In this document: positions 1-11,098 of the stretch, piece by piece | Position numbering within the stretch: the stretch's first letter is position 1 | How the letters are laid out: each line of letters opens with the position of its first letter | Assembly: GCA_015501595.1 (NCBI GenBank) | Contig: JADNRX010000016.1 | Location: 328,935-392,934, forward strand | DNA length: 64,000 nt | Direction of reading: 5' to 3' | Source: Hymenopellis radicata | Lineage: Eukaryota > Basidiomycota > Agaricomycetes > Agaricales > Physalacriaceae | Notes under the pieces: model-generated | Database searches by the model: none | What the model saw: the letters and a program-made list of their open reading frames with translations, nothing else | What the model was told of the DNA's origin: nothing | Translations under genes and position numbers: made by a program

Positions 1-306
1 CGACTGAGAAATCAGCAAGGTCCGGTCGGATTTCAGCTCCCCCAGAAAATGCTGGAAATGTCGTGTTGAATACCGCGAAAATCGCGTCTGCCAAAAGGAA
101 TACTGGAATACGAGGATCAGCGATCAGCGTGCAAGTGACAGACAGGCCAGAGGAGCGTCGATTTGGAGATCTGTCCAATGGGCTGTGTGGCGCTGCTGAA
201 GAGCGGACCGGGCCCTGCCAAATGTGACTTGTGTGAAATGGCAGAGTGTCTCGCTGATCGACATATACGCGTCTGGCGCTTTGCCCCTTGTCTTCCCACC
301 CTTTCC

Positions 307-3300
307 ATGACCTTTGCCGTCCTCAGAGAGCTGCACGCCATTATCGGCGACGCGCTCGACGACATCGAGGCCGTCTATCGCGAGTCGAGCTCGTCGTCTA
401 CCACTGTCGATGGACCCTCGACGCCGTCTAGGCCGACCACTACGACGCCCACATTTTCTCCTGAGCATGGATATGCATCGCCGCCGCCGTCGCCCGCGAT
501 GACGAGCTTTCCAACCACATCGCTGTTCTCCCGGCCCTCGACACCGACGTCGACCTTGGATTTTCCTTCATTGGACGCGCCGTACGAGGCCCAGTCGCCC
601 GCGGAAATGCTCATGTCCCACCCGATGGTCTCCTCTGCTATTAACCGGATTGTTGCTGCTGCCGGACAGATGACGATGACGGTGCAGATGCCTTTCCTGT
701 CGCTGTCTGATGCGGCCATGGCTGTAAGTTCCCCCCGATTTGGACTGGATAATCTCGCCGCCACCTTGGATCCGGTCCACCATTCCCTTCCATTTACTGA
801 TAAATGTTCAGTACCACCTTCCGTCTTGTCTAAGGCTTGTCGAGGCATCGCATACTGTCGAGATCCTCCGCGAATCCGGACCCGATGGCCTACACGTCAG
901 GACGATCGCTGAGAAGACCGGTGTTGAAATGAGCAAAATGGGTACGTACTCATCATTCTTCGATTCATTTTATCAATCGGTCCCTTAATAGCCCACGTCC
1001 TTCGCTTGCTCGCTACCCATCACTTTCTACGAGAAACTTCGCCGAATGTTTTCGCTACCAACAGGATTTCATCTTTAATGGACACCGGCAAACAGATAGA
1101 AGAGATTCATGCTCAGTATGTTTATTTATCATTTTATGTTCTATTCCGACCACTTTCTTAGTCCCGAAGCCAAGTATCGCGGTACCAACGGTATCTCTGC
1201 CTTCATAGGCATGTGGTACGTTTCCATCTCCTTCTCCCGACCGTTCTTGATTTGCGTTGAAGCACGGACGAGCTCCAGAAGTCTTCAGCCTATATAACAG
1301 AAGCATATCTGCTGTCTTCGAACAAGAACGTCGAAGAACCGACCCATGCCCCGTTTAACTTCGCTTTTGGCTGCGAAGGTGTTGGATTCTTCAGCTGGTT
1401 GGAAGGTCAAGGAATCGAGAATGGCCAAGTCAATGGGCCAGGACGCGAATCTAGCCTTCTACCAGGGATTAAGCCGTCCAACGTGAACTCACTAGCGAAC
1501 TCTAATCGTTATCGCCTGGAACGTTTCGGTACAGCTATGACTGGCACCGACTCGTGGGAGGTTCCCGGCGCTGTGTTGAACGGTAATTACAATCCTAGCG
1601 AGCCGAAACTTGTCACTCATGGTACCGACAGGGTTTGACTGGCAGCTGCTTCCTCGCGGTAGTATAGTGGTGGATGTTGGGGGTGGCATAGGCTCTACGA
1701 GCATGTTCCTCGCGCATGCCTTTTCAAATCCATCCGATGAAGACGCGCTTGGTCTCCGGTTCATCATACAGGATAGGAAGGTTGTCGTTGAAATGGGGGA
1801 AAAGGGCTGGAGAGAGAAATGTCCCGAGTTGCTAGAGTCTGGCGTCGCAGAATTCCAAGGTAAGCCTCGTCATTTCGGATGCACAACGCTGATCGAAATT
1901 AGTGCACGATTTCTTTACACCGCAGCCTATCAAAAATGCCGCTGTGTACTTCCTTCGTGTCATCCTTCATGACTGGCCAGATGACTTCGCTCGGAAAATC
2001 CTCTTTCTTTTGCGAGAGGCGTCCGGTCCCCAAACAAAGCTCGTTCTGGCAGACTTCATACTGCCATTGGCTTGCACCGACGATCTTAGCGCCACCGAAG
2101 ACGAACATTCACTCTCAGACATAATTGGCGCAGAGAAGGCATTAGCACCGGCTCCTTTGCTGCCTAATTTGGGTAAAGCCAGCGCTCATGCGTACTGGAT
2201 GGATTTGACAGTAGGTCAATCGTCTGACACGTCAATCTCAGCTGATAAATGTTATCTAGATGCAAGCTACGTTCAACGGTCAGGAACGAACGCTTCGGGA
2301 GATTATCACGCTCGCTGCCTCTGCAGGATGGAAGGTTGTCAGGGTCACCAAAGCGCCGGGGTCACTGTTCGGGCATATCGTCGCTGTTCCTGCGCCAATC
2401 CCGATGCAGAAAATGGCCAGTCAATCTGCCTTGTTCGAGGGCGGTTATAGAAGTCTCCGTACCGGCTATCAAGAGAGCGAACAAGACCTCATCGAGCGCG
2501 CTAACTCTCGCTGCGGTACACCTACGTTGGGTTCTAGGACCGAACTGCCATCATTTGAGGAGTCAAGAACGCGCTTTGGGGGCAGATTTATTCGAGGCAT
2601 CGGTCGGCGCGTTGGTTTGAGCGGATCCAAATCCGGACTGTCAAAGCTAGCATCGACTCCGACACAGGGCAAGAAGAAGAAACCATCACCATTATCTGTT
2701 TCTTCTCCCATCCTCATCTCCACATCCCCTAGGAGTTCGTTATCCTTATCACCTCTGTCGGCTACGAGTTATGCAGCGTCAACCCATGATCTACGCATGC
2801 CGCCATCCTCACCGCTTTCCCCTCGCTATGGTAAACTGTCATTAAGTCGACAGTCTTCCCTAGCCCAGCTTCACACTAGTTCATCCATCCCTATCCGTCA
2901 AGACTATGTCCCCACGCCATCTCAATCTTTACCTTCCTCGGTGACCACTAGACAGCTTTCCCACTACGCGTCGCAGACCCAGCTTACTGCTTCTCTCAAC
3001 GCGCCTTCGTCTCCCGTGGCCACTCGATCTCGTGGTCTCATTCCCCGTCGTGCTTCCCTGGCTCAACTTAACAACCAGGCGTCGCCATCGTCCTCGACGT
3101 CGTCCATTCCAATGCCGCCTATGCCCGATCTACCAGCGTCGTTCTCGCCTCGTTCACCGTTCCTCAGGAAAAAGGAGTCTAGTGGCACGGAAAGCCCTCT
3201 TCCAAGAAAGAGATCCGAGACTTTACTGGGATTACCGTTTAGGCACACGAGGAATCGCAGTGGGAGCATGTTCAAGGGTTTGCAAATACCGGGAACGGGG

Positions 3301-3447
3301 AGGAAGATTACGTTTGAAAGACAGGATGGTCAGGACCATGGCGCATCTGTTGATGGACACGCGCAGGCGCAGAAGTCGGGTTTGTTGGATGCGCCGGCGC
3401 GTATAGATAAAGTGCGATCCAAGTCAAGACCGGCATCTCCATTCTAG
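307..3447 (+). CDS. SAM-dependent O-methyltransferase (fungal family 2) with long Ser/Pro-rich C-terminal tail
   Basis: The spliced product has an N-terminal winged-helix/dimerisation part (exon from 812 reads YHLPSCLRLVEASHTVEIL, with HVLRLLATHHFLRE further on), then the Rossmann methyltransferase core. The SAM-binding loop is VDVGGGIGS (about 1670-1690) and the usual ILHDWPDD segment lies near 1965. The first intron is 724-811; another ends in TATCTAG just before 2260, joining MDLT to MQATFNGQERT. The family transfers a methyl group from SAM to hydroxyls of phenolic or polyketide substrates; the substrate cannot be read here. Family members normally end soon after the GWKVVRVT strand (about 2325-2350). 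Here the same frame continues for some 340 residues of Ser/Pro/Arg-rich, probably disordered sequence to 3447. The start at 307 is an inference; an in-frame ATG also exists at 163. A Ser/Thr/Pro-rich insert of about 90 residues precedes the domain as well. Confidence 0.8.
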
Positions 3448-4389
3448 GATATTCAGTCAGTGGGTTTCTTTGGGATGATTGTTTACATCATATATGCAGT
3501 CTTTTTCTTTGTTTTCGTTTACTTATTGTATTAGCTTTGAGTTTTCGCTATGTTTTATGTAATACTAGGGCGGGAAAACTCACTATCGAGTTACACTTGA
3601 CGAAGGCCGTCTTGGTTTTCTTGCGGTGCGATATTTGGGGACAGTAGATTGCAGAAACCTCGAGGACATATGGGCACAAATGCCGCCACCGTTCACGGGC
3701 ATTTGTAAGTTGAGTTCCGCACACACAGAGCCACCAGAGAGCCCACATAGTACTATAGTGAGATTTCTGAAGGTTCGCCGACCTTCTCGGGGATGGGTGG
3801 GTAGTGGGAAGGCGGATCGGTACTAATGAACGGGGTGTTTGTCTGCTTAGAACAGCACCTCATGGCCGCTGTCCTCGCGACTCTTACCATCCAGCTATAC
3901 GTAGGTCCACCACCCACCATGCATCTCTATCTCCCAAGCATTCCTTGACAACCGTGTACATCTCTAACACGCTGTTCATGATGACCAACCGCACTACGAT
4001 GCGTATAGTATGGAAGACATTTGGTTGAGATAAGTAGGCGGCAGGAAGATAAAGAAGGGTGTGGCGCATTTTTCCCCGTGGAGAAGTGAGTTCACCATAG
4101 CCCTCGCGGTCCGGACAGTCGTTGTCTTGCGGCCGTTAGTCAACCCATGCTCAACGAAAAACAGTCTATCCTCAATTCTTGTTGGGTTGCTGATGACTAA
4201 AAGTCATTATGACCGTGTTATTGATGAACGTTTGGCTAAGGCGTCAAGGCTTGCATTAGCGCGCCCATGTGGGTCCTTAGACCCCGAATATACACATATC
4301 ATCCTACTAGACCCGGGCCGCCAGTGTATCGGCGTGTCGTCTTTTAACTATGCTAGGACTCGGCCCTGTGCTCTCTAGCTGGGCGCGCC
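3448..4389. other. Intergenic region, no gene recognised
   Basis: Several short open frames occur on both strands, but none shows splice structure, codon pattern or a known motif. I see no RNA gene or repeat here. Confidence 0.5.
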
Positions 4390-4733
4390 CGCATTCGCTC
4401 CTCCTCAGTCTGTCCTGTCACCCCCCGACAACTTTTGTCTTCTCTTTGCTCCAGGCACCTAATGGCGCAAGACCCTGTCGACGGCTCGTTGTATCCGCCA
4501 CCGTGTAGCTCGAATGTCTCATCCTGGATTCTACGTGACGGGCGTTCATGGTACCTGCACGCCCGAACCCTCTGCTTATCGAAGTGAGCACATTGCCTTG
4601 GCTCAGTGAAAGCAGCCAAGCCTTCATGTTCATGTGTTCTCGACGCCTCAGTCGGCGCAATGTTCATCTGAACGGTTAGTCGGATCGACATCCTTCTCAC
4701 TCCTCCAACAAGTCGACTTCCTTCTCTACAAAC
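4390..4733 (+). promoter_or_regulatory. Upstream block shared with the second small-peptide gene
   Basis: This segment resembles, in inverted orientation, the sequence at about 28979-29165. Matching islands include the CTCAGTCTGTCCTGTCACC region near 4404, the CGCAATGTTCA region near 4655 and CATCCTTCTCACTCCTCCA near 4690. The distant copy has TATTTAAG about 60 nt upstream of its ATG; here that element has been lost or altered. Confidence 0.6.
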
Positions 4734-4910
4734 ATGTTGGTCAACGTCCTCTCCGTCTTAGCGCTCTCCGCGATAGCTTTCGCAGCCCCGGCCGTACGGC
4801 GGGCGCCACTTGCCTTTGGCCCTAGCAAAGGCCTGAAAGTGCGCGCTGTGGCCAGAAGACACTTTGAGCAGAAGGAGTTCAAGGATAAGGACGACAAAGA
4901 CAAGGCATAA
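4734..4910 (+). CDS. Small secreted peptide, 58 aa (copy 1)
   Basis: An intronless 58-codon frame. Residues 1-17 (MLVNVLSVLALSAIAFA) form a clean signal peptide followed by APAV. The mature part is short and basic with two Arg-Arg pairs (residues 22-23 and 41-42), possible Kex2-type processing sites, and ends in a Lys/Asp-rich stretch. A paralog at 28853-28978 on the minus strand shares almost the same signal peptide and upstream DNA but has a different mature part. This supports the ORF being real. Function is unknown; a signalling or effector-like secreted peptide is an inference only. Confidence 0.65.
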   Translation: MLVNVLSVLALSAIAFAAPAVRRAPLAFGPSKGLKVRAVARRHFEQKEFKDKDDKDKA

Positions 4911-4929
4911 AGACCACCAATTTCCAGTA

Positions 4930-5251
4930 CGGCGGTGCCTCTTGTCGGCGTTTCTGTCGGAATTATGGATAAGCAAGGGCGAAACTTTGGTCGCCGTGGA
5001 TTGGGACTCCTCCCGACCAAGTCTCAGAGAACTTCTTTCCAGGGGTTCTCGCTCGCAACACACCAGCATCTGGGTCTCCATCCCGGCGTCCTCAAGCGCT
5101 CTGAACAAAATCCTGTCAGGCGAGTGCCAGTGTACTCACCTCCAACATGTTGCCCGTATAAAGCAACGTCTGCATCATTTTCGTTTCGTGGAAGCCTTTC
5201 CCATTTAGCTCAGTGCTCGCCAGTGTCTGCACACCAAAGAATTTCATTTCC
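4930..5251. repeat. 3' flank of F-box paralog A, dispersed copy
   Basis: Contains the AACACACCAGCATCTG island (near 5057) and a CCTCAATCCGGACTAGGACG island (near 5253) that recur at 7040-7250 and 40615-40840. In each place it lies directly downstream of an F-box paralog, so it was duplicated together with the gene. Confidence 0.65.
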
Positions 5252-6589
5252 TCAATCCGGACTAGGACGTCGCACTAAAACAACTCGATATGGGCATAGC
5301 GGCGGCGGATAGTCACGCCAAACGTTAATCCTCCCCTCAACAATATTCTCGTGTGCCTTGAGATGATCCGACAGAACGTCCTTTGCAATGTCCACGACCG
5401 CGTCCATGCTGATCAAGTCCACGGCATCATTAGACTCCAGGAGCTGGAAAGTATGAAGCTCGGGACATCTGTGTGCCCAGTTGCGCAGGGACGCGCGGAG
5501 AAGCTTGATATAAGCGCCGATGTCCTTTGAATGAGGCCCAGGACGAAAATATTGAAAACAGACTTTTGGCGTAATACGCAAGTGAGGGAATTGTTCAACG
5601 AAGACTACATCACCATCAGTACTTAAGTCTTAACAATGGGAAAGAAAGCTGAACAGCAAGGCGGACTCACATTCGTAGCCAGATTTCCGTTGCGTAGACT
5701 GGCGCAACAAGTCAAGCATTACGGGATCCCCACATAGGGAGTAGATCGACCGAGGAATCAGTCGAAGTACGTCTTTATTAGTATATCTCACGCCGTACTC
5801 GCGCCGATGCAGAATAGCTATGTGGCGCAAGTTGGGAAATGATGTATCCACTCTCATGGGTGAAAGAAGCTCAAACGGCAGTGTTAAAGTCTCTACGGAC
5901 CGCAGCCACGCCTGCGCAAAAGCACAACGTAGGCTGTTCATACTTTTATCAAACCCTTTGCCCTCCGAACGATCAGGGAACGAGATAATTTGAAGTGTGT
6001 GCAGGTTTGGTAAACATTGAAGGCAGCGCACGAATTCTTTGTACACGGTCAGAGAGGAAAAGGTGGTCAGCGCGACGTTGAATACTCTGCATGGGGTAAG
6101 CACTTGATAAGTTACGCTGTGAAGAGAAAATAGAACTCACTGAACAAACTCGGCGAGGTGCGGTGCACGTACAGTTACAACTTCAGCTTGGAAGACGAGC
6201 TCGGTTGCCATCTTCTTAGCCAGCATCCGCGTTGCAGACGGCCGGCGGCGGACCGCGCACACCTCTATGCTCTTCCAAAGCAGGGGATGGTAGACGTGGT
6301 ATAATGCGCTACAGGTCTGAGACAGGGCGAATATCGCGTCGAATCTGTCGCGGTATTCCGAAGGGAGAATCCTTGAACTAGGACAAGGAATTGGAACTGA
6401 GGGGAGATATAAAAGTATCTCCAGGTGAAGCTCGACTGGAAGTGTAGGTAGACCCTTGGTATTCCCGTGTGCGACCGACGTTGGTTCTTTGGACTGAAGA
6501 ATGATTTTTCTTCGTTTTCGGCGTGTCTTCACGGTCCTCTCGGGTCTGTACCTGACTGGTTTACTAGGAGTAGAGGTGATTGCAGGCAT
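5252..6589 (-). CDS. F-box protein, paralog A
   Basis: Three exons on the minus strand. Exon 1 carries a basic N-terminus (KTRRKRRKI) and an F-box: LPTLPVELHLEILLYLPS, then FDAIFALSQTCSALYHVYHPLLWKSIEV. Exon 2 joins as FVQ-VFNVALTTF and exon 3 begins FVEQFPHLRITPK. F-box proteins usually bind Skp1 and present substrates to SCF ubiquitin ligases; the C-terminal half has leucine-rich character but no clear repeat. The start at 6589 (MPAITSTPSKPVRY) matches the starts of the two paralogs at 7227-8507 and 40821-42107. This copy has an insertion before the exon 2 end (STQRKSGYE) and a longer basic segment. Confidence 0.75.
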
Positions 6590-6734
6590 GTTTTGTGCGT
6601 GGTGAATAGGTTTGCGCTCACGAATTCTATATAGCGCGATGGTGGAAGACAAAGGCCAAGACTGACTTGAGACTCACTCAAATTTCAGACTCACAAGGCA
6701 TGCCGAACCGGCAGGTGCACGTGTTGCCAGGGGG

Positions 6735-7226
6735 TTGCCTTTTCTGACCTTGCGCTCTCTTGCGCAGCGCGCTCACCAGTGTTCTACAAACAGGTTACAG
6801 ATGAAGGGCAAGGTATATGTCAGCGATGCAATATCGGTGAGACATGGTGCTGGCATGTTCAAGATCGTCCTTCTTTCGGTGTTGGTTGATGCCTGCAGCC
6901 TTCGGTGTAGATCAGGCGTGCTCCTACTCTCAATGTCGGCACTGAGAAAGAGTTGTTCCTCAAATAAGTAATGTACACATTGACTTGCGGTCCAAGTTGG
7001 CCGATCCTGCCAGGCCTTCTGTCTTTGACAGTGCTCTCGAAACACACCAGCATCTGAGTCTGGCTCTGGACAAATCCCTGTTACACAACTGTACACAGAA
7101 TTCTTATACCTGTTAACATGTTGCCCGCATGAAACGACATCTTCCATGCATGTCAGTATTGTATCATCTTCGTTTCGTGAAATTTCCATTTAGCTCACGG
7201 TCTGTATATCAAAGGTTTTCATTTCC
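6735..7226. repeat. Dispersed repeat shared with 36.1 kb and 40.2-40.8 kb
   Basis: The segment beginning GATGAAGGGCAAGGTATATG (near 6799) recurs near 36097 and 40355. Its second half (7020-7226) is the F-box 3' flank also seen at 4930-5251 and 40590-40820. No convincing gene is seen in it. Confidence 0.6.
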
Positions 7227-8790
7227 TCAATCCAGACTAGGACGTCGTACTAAAACGACTCGATATGGGCATAGCGGCGGCGGATAGTCATGCCAAACGT
7301 TAATCCTCCCCTCAACAATATTCTCGTGTGCCTTAAGATGATTCGACAGAACGTCCTTCGCAATATCCACGACCGCGTCCACGCTGATCAAGTCCACGGC
7401 ATTATTAAACTCCAGGAGCTGGAAAGTATGAAGCTCGGGACACCTGTGCGTCCAGCTGCGTAGGGACGCGCGGAGAAGCTTGATATAAGTGCCGATGTCC
7501 TTCGAATGAGGCTCATCACGAAAATATTGAAAACAGACTTTTGGCGTAATACGCAAGTGAGGGAATTGTTCAACGAAGACTACATGGCAATCAGTATCTT
7601 AACCCCAATGGCAAAGAAAGAGCAAGGCGGACTCACACTCGTAGACAGATTTGTATTGGCCCAACAAGTCAAGCATTACGGGATCCCCACGTAGGGAGTA
7701 GATCGACCGAGGAATCAGTCGGAGTACGTCTGTATTAGTATATCCCATGTTATACTCGCGCCAATCCAGTATAGCTATGTGGCGCAAGTTGGGAAATGTG
7801 ACCCACGCTCTCGTGGGTGAAAGAAGTTCAAAAGGCAGTGTTAAAGTCGTTATGGACGGCAGCAACACCTGCGCAAAAGCATACTGTAGGCTCTGCATAC
7901 TATCCTCGGGCCCTTTGTCCTCCGAACGATCGGGGAACGAGATAATTTGAAGGGTGTGTAGGTTTGTTAGACATTGAAGGCAGCGCACAAACTCTTTGTA
8001 CACGGTCGGAGAGGAAAACGTGGTCAGCGCGACGTTGAATACTCTGCATGGGTAATCAATTTGATAAGTTACGCTGTGGAGAGAAAACAGAACTCACTGA
8101 ACGAACTCGGCGAGGTGCGGTGCACGTATAGTTACAACTTCAGCTTGGAAGACCAGCTCGGTTGCCATCTTCTTAGCCAGTGTCCGCCCTGTGGCAGGCC
8201 GGCAGCGGATCGCGCATACCTCCAAGCTCTTCCATAGCAGGGGATGGTAGACGTGGTATAAGGCGCTACAGGTCTGAGACAGCGCGAATATCGCGTCGAA
8301 TCTGTCGCGGTATTCCGCAGGGAGGATCCCTGACCTAGGACAAGGAATTGGAACTGAGGGGAAATATGAAAGTATCTCCAAGTGAAGCTCGACTGGAAGT
8401 GTAGGTAGACCCTTGGGGTTCCCAGGAGAGATTTTTCTTCGTTTCTTCACGGCCCTCTCAGGTATGTACCTGACTGGCTTACGAGAGGTAGCGGTGGTGG
8501 CAGGCATGTTTAGAGCGTGCTGAATAGGCTTGAGCTAACGAATTCTGTATCGCAGACAAAGGCCAAGTCTGAAGACTGAGACTCACTCAAATTTCAGAAT
8601 CCAAGGCATGCCGAACCGGCAGGTGCACGTGTTGGCAGGCCTTTTCCTTTTCTGACCTTGCGCCCAACGCCCTCAGAACGCGACTCCCTTGACGGTCGAC
8701 AGTGCATGTTTGAGTGCCATAAGGCATGACATTGCCTTCTGCACAACCTCCTCGATTCCTCAGGAGAAAGGTCTCTTCGTATACCATATT
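7020..8790. repeat. Segmental duplication (partner 40590-42380)
   Basis: Nearly collinear, high-identity match by eye with 40590-42380. It covers the F-box gene, its 3' flank, and about 280 bp upstream up to the CTCAGGAGAAAGGTCT string near 8758. Both copies have the same orientation. Confidence 0.7.
7227..8507 (-). CDS. F-box protein, paralog B
   Basis: Same three-exon structure as paralog A. Exon 1 from 8507 reads MPATTATSRKPVRY, then the F-box LPVELHLEILSYFPS, then FDAIFALSQTCSALYH. Exon 1 ends TTCGTTCA before GTGAGT. Exon 2 starts GTATTCAACGTC and ends near TACGAGT. Exon 3 starts TCTTCGTTGAACAA. All junctions keep frame, so the gene looks intact. Predicted role is an SCF substrate adaptor by family; the substrate is unknown. 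Confidence 0.75.
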
Positions 8791-9090
8791 CAACTTAAAC
8801 TTCTCCGTCTTCAAGGGTTCAATCACTAGACTTGCTAATCGTGACCAAACGCCCCCGCTCACTGCCCGCTGGGAGTAAATCTTGCCCGGGATTTCTCACT
8901 AGGAAAGTGCCTACCCCATTCACGATTCACCTCACTCTGCTGCTATAACTCAGGTAGTAACACCGTAAATTTACCTCGGGCTTGGCAGAAGAGCGGCTTC
9001 ATGCGCGCGCCCACCGGAGAGTTGTCAGCAGAGCACGATGCGGATCATTCCAGGCTTTATTGTGCTGTTTTGCCATCTCGGTGCTGCGCC

Positions 9091-9131
9091 ATATATAACG
9101 TCGACCGGGCTTTCGTTACTAGTTACACATC
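9091..9131 (+). promoter_or_regulatory. Core promoter of DUF3237-like gene 1
   Basis: ATATATAACGTCGACCGGGC starts at 9091, about 40 nt upstream of the ATG. The same TATATAACGTCGACCGGGC string precedes the paralog at 32498, implying very short 5' leaders. Confidence 0.6.
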
Positions 9132-9857
9132 ATGTTCTTCTTTCCGGTCCTACTCCTTGCTTCTTCCCTTCAGCTCGCTGCTCTCGTCCAGGCCGCGACA
9201 CCGACGCTCACCCACCTGTTCAATGGGACTATCTTTGTCGAACCAGTTGCGGATCTGATCCCGGGGCCCTTCGGCGGACGCTCCCTTATAACGTTGAACG
9301 GGTAGGTTCACTGCTTTCGACATAATCCTGGCGCTCATGCCGTCCGTGTACGTGTAGCGGTACGCTGCTAAACCCGAGCAACGGCGATGTCGTAGCCAAC
9401 ATCCTTCCTGGTCTTGGTGGAGAGCTAGGATTGCTCGGCTCGAATAACGTCTTCTACCCTGACGTGCGTGCGGTTTTACAGTGGGTGGATGATTCGACGT
9501 TTGGCTACCTTGAACTGCACGGGTCCGGGTTAGTATTGCTTCTCGTCTTCCTGCTGCTATTGTGCGCATGCTTACTCCCGATTCGCAGAGAATATGGCGT
9601 CAAGGCCACTGCTTATGCGTAAGACTTACAAAGACACTGGGTTGGGTGCCTTGTTCATGTCGCTTTTCCAGTCGCTTTGAGACCAATTCCTCGTCTCGCG
9701 TCCAGCTGAATGGATTATTCACGATCTTCAGACTTGATTTGTCTTCCTCCAGCCCAGGGACATTTGATATCTACTCTGTGGTGAGTCTTTTGCATCATAA
9801 CGTGTGTTCGGTGTTTTGCTTAATGCGCAAACAAAGGATGATACCATCAACAACTAG
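9132..9857 (+). CDS. Secreted DUF3237-like protein, copy 1
   Basis: Five exons. A signal peptide (about 21 residues ending in VQA) is followed by LFNGTIFVEP, GPFGGRSLITLNGG, LPGLGGELG and LQWVDDSTFGYLELHGSG. After a further intron comes YARFET, then LNGLFTIFRLDL and FDIYSV, ending DDTINN. The order of motifs (a glycine-rich GGT turn, a GGELG-type turn, a strand ending in G-S-G, RFET, then an F-x-IY-V end) resembles the bacterial/fungal DUF3237 barrel, usually about 150 residues. No enzymatic role is established for that family. Copies lie at 32498-33219 and 44156-44865, with a 3' fragment at 43248-43500. Confidence 0.7.
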
Positions 9858-10130
9858 TTACGGTCGACGGCGGATTCTCTCGACTGAGGAGCTTACAATT
9901 CGTGGACGAGAGACTCTCAATACGGACATTCCATAATATCGTTTTCATGTTTACTTCTTGAATACTGACAGACATCTCTGCTTTTCGATATGGACCGGCC
10001 TTGGTTGGTGACATCAATCCATGCCAAACTTATCTGTGCCGCGTATGTGCTGATTCACGATGACAATACGAGGGAGCCCGTAAAGTCCGACAACCTCGCT
10101 TTCAGAGAATGTACCTCGCTTATGTGCTAA
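9610..10130. repeat. Duplicated 3' end and downstream flank of DUF3237 gene (partner 43248-44035)
   Basis: The terminal exons of the DUF3237-like gene and about 270 bp beyond (for example GACAGACATCTCTGCTTT near 9968 and TCCGACAACCTCG near 10087) recur in the same order at 43248-44035. Confidence 0.65.
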
Positions 10131-11098
10131 CGCAGGATAATGGCGACGCCGAATGTGAGACTCAGATTGGACCAGTCAACGGGTCGTCCCAATTTCAAGT
10201 CCGGTTTCTTTATCGACTATGTTTGTTATTTGCTGGTTGTATTGAAATTGGTTCTTACCTGCTTCATCAATGTGCATAAAGTAACTTACAGTAATCTTCA
10301 GTGCTGTGTGCTGGCTGCGTGTGTTTGCCGTCGGCGTCGGCAGCGCTCGGACCGCAAGTTCCGTCCCCACGTTTCCATGCCCAGCTTACATCCAGCTTTC
10401 ATCTTGCTCTTCAATCATATGTATATCATAGCCCATCACTGACACATATAAACTTGCTCATCGGCGAAAAAGAACTCCATCTGAAAGCATTGCTTTCGAT
10501 AAAGCCCATGATCTACCTCTTCTGGATCAAAGGTCTTTCGAATATGCTATGAACGTGGCGGAAGAGTCCCCTAACGACGAAGAGTGCCAATAAGGTCTAA
10601 GCTTGGCTCCTCCTTACTAGTGCTAATTGTATTCAAGGCAATGCCCAAGTAAGTCTGTTTGTTTACCCCGTCGGATTCCCTTATTGTTCCCTTTATAGCA
10701 ACAATGCCCTCGTCCCGATGAAGGTCTCTCATATTCGACCTTTCTTCTGCCAGAGGACCACTTTCTTCACCTGGACTCCACATCGGTACATATCGTGGAT
10801 CGTTTTCATTGATCAGCCTGAAGACAATGGTCTTGGAGCGTACAAACATTCAACGAAAGGATTACGTAAGACCGAACCGCCCTTTTCAGTGAACAATGGC
10901 ATTGTCCATTGTCCACAAAGAGAATTGGCTCCACAGGAGCATATATAAGTAGAAGTGTCGCGACGACCGGTTTCTTAACCTTGCCAACGTCGCCCACCTT
11001 CTTCCCGAGCCCGGCGCTCTTTCCGACTTTTCCTACTTCAATCCTTCTACCTTGACGGTTACCCACTTTCACGAATACACCCTACTTCGACGTTGGAC
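10131..11098. other. Intergenic region upstream of CBM19-like gene
   Basis: No gene is recognised. The last 200 bp are pyrimidine-rich and include ATATATAAG near 10942, a plausible TATA element for the gene starting at 11099. Confidence 0.4.

Noticed and set aside
6799..6971. Plus-strand frame with MFKIVLLSVLVDAC, a possible signal peptide
   Set aside because: The same DNA at 36.1 and 40.4 kb does not conserve the frame; it appears to be non-coding repeat sequence.
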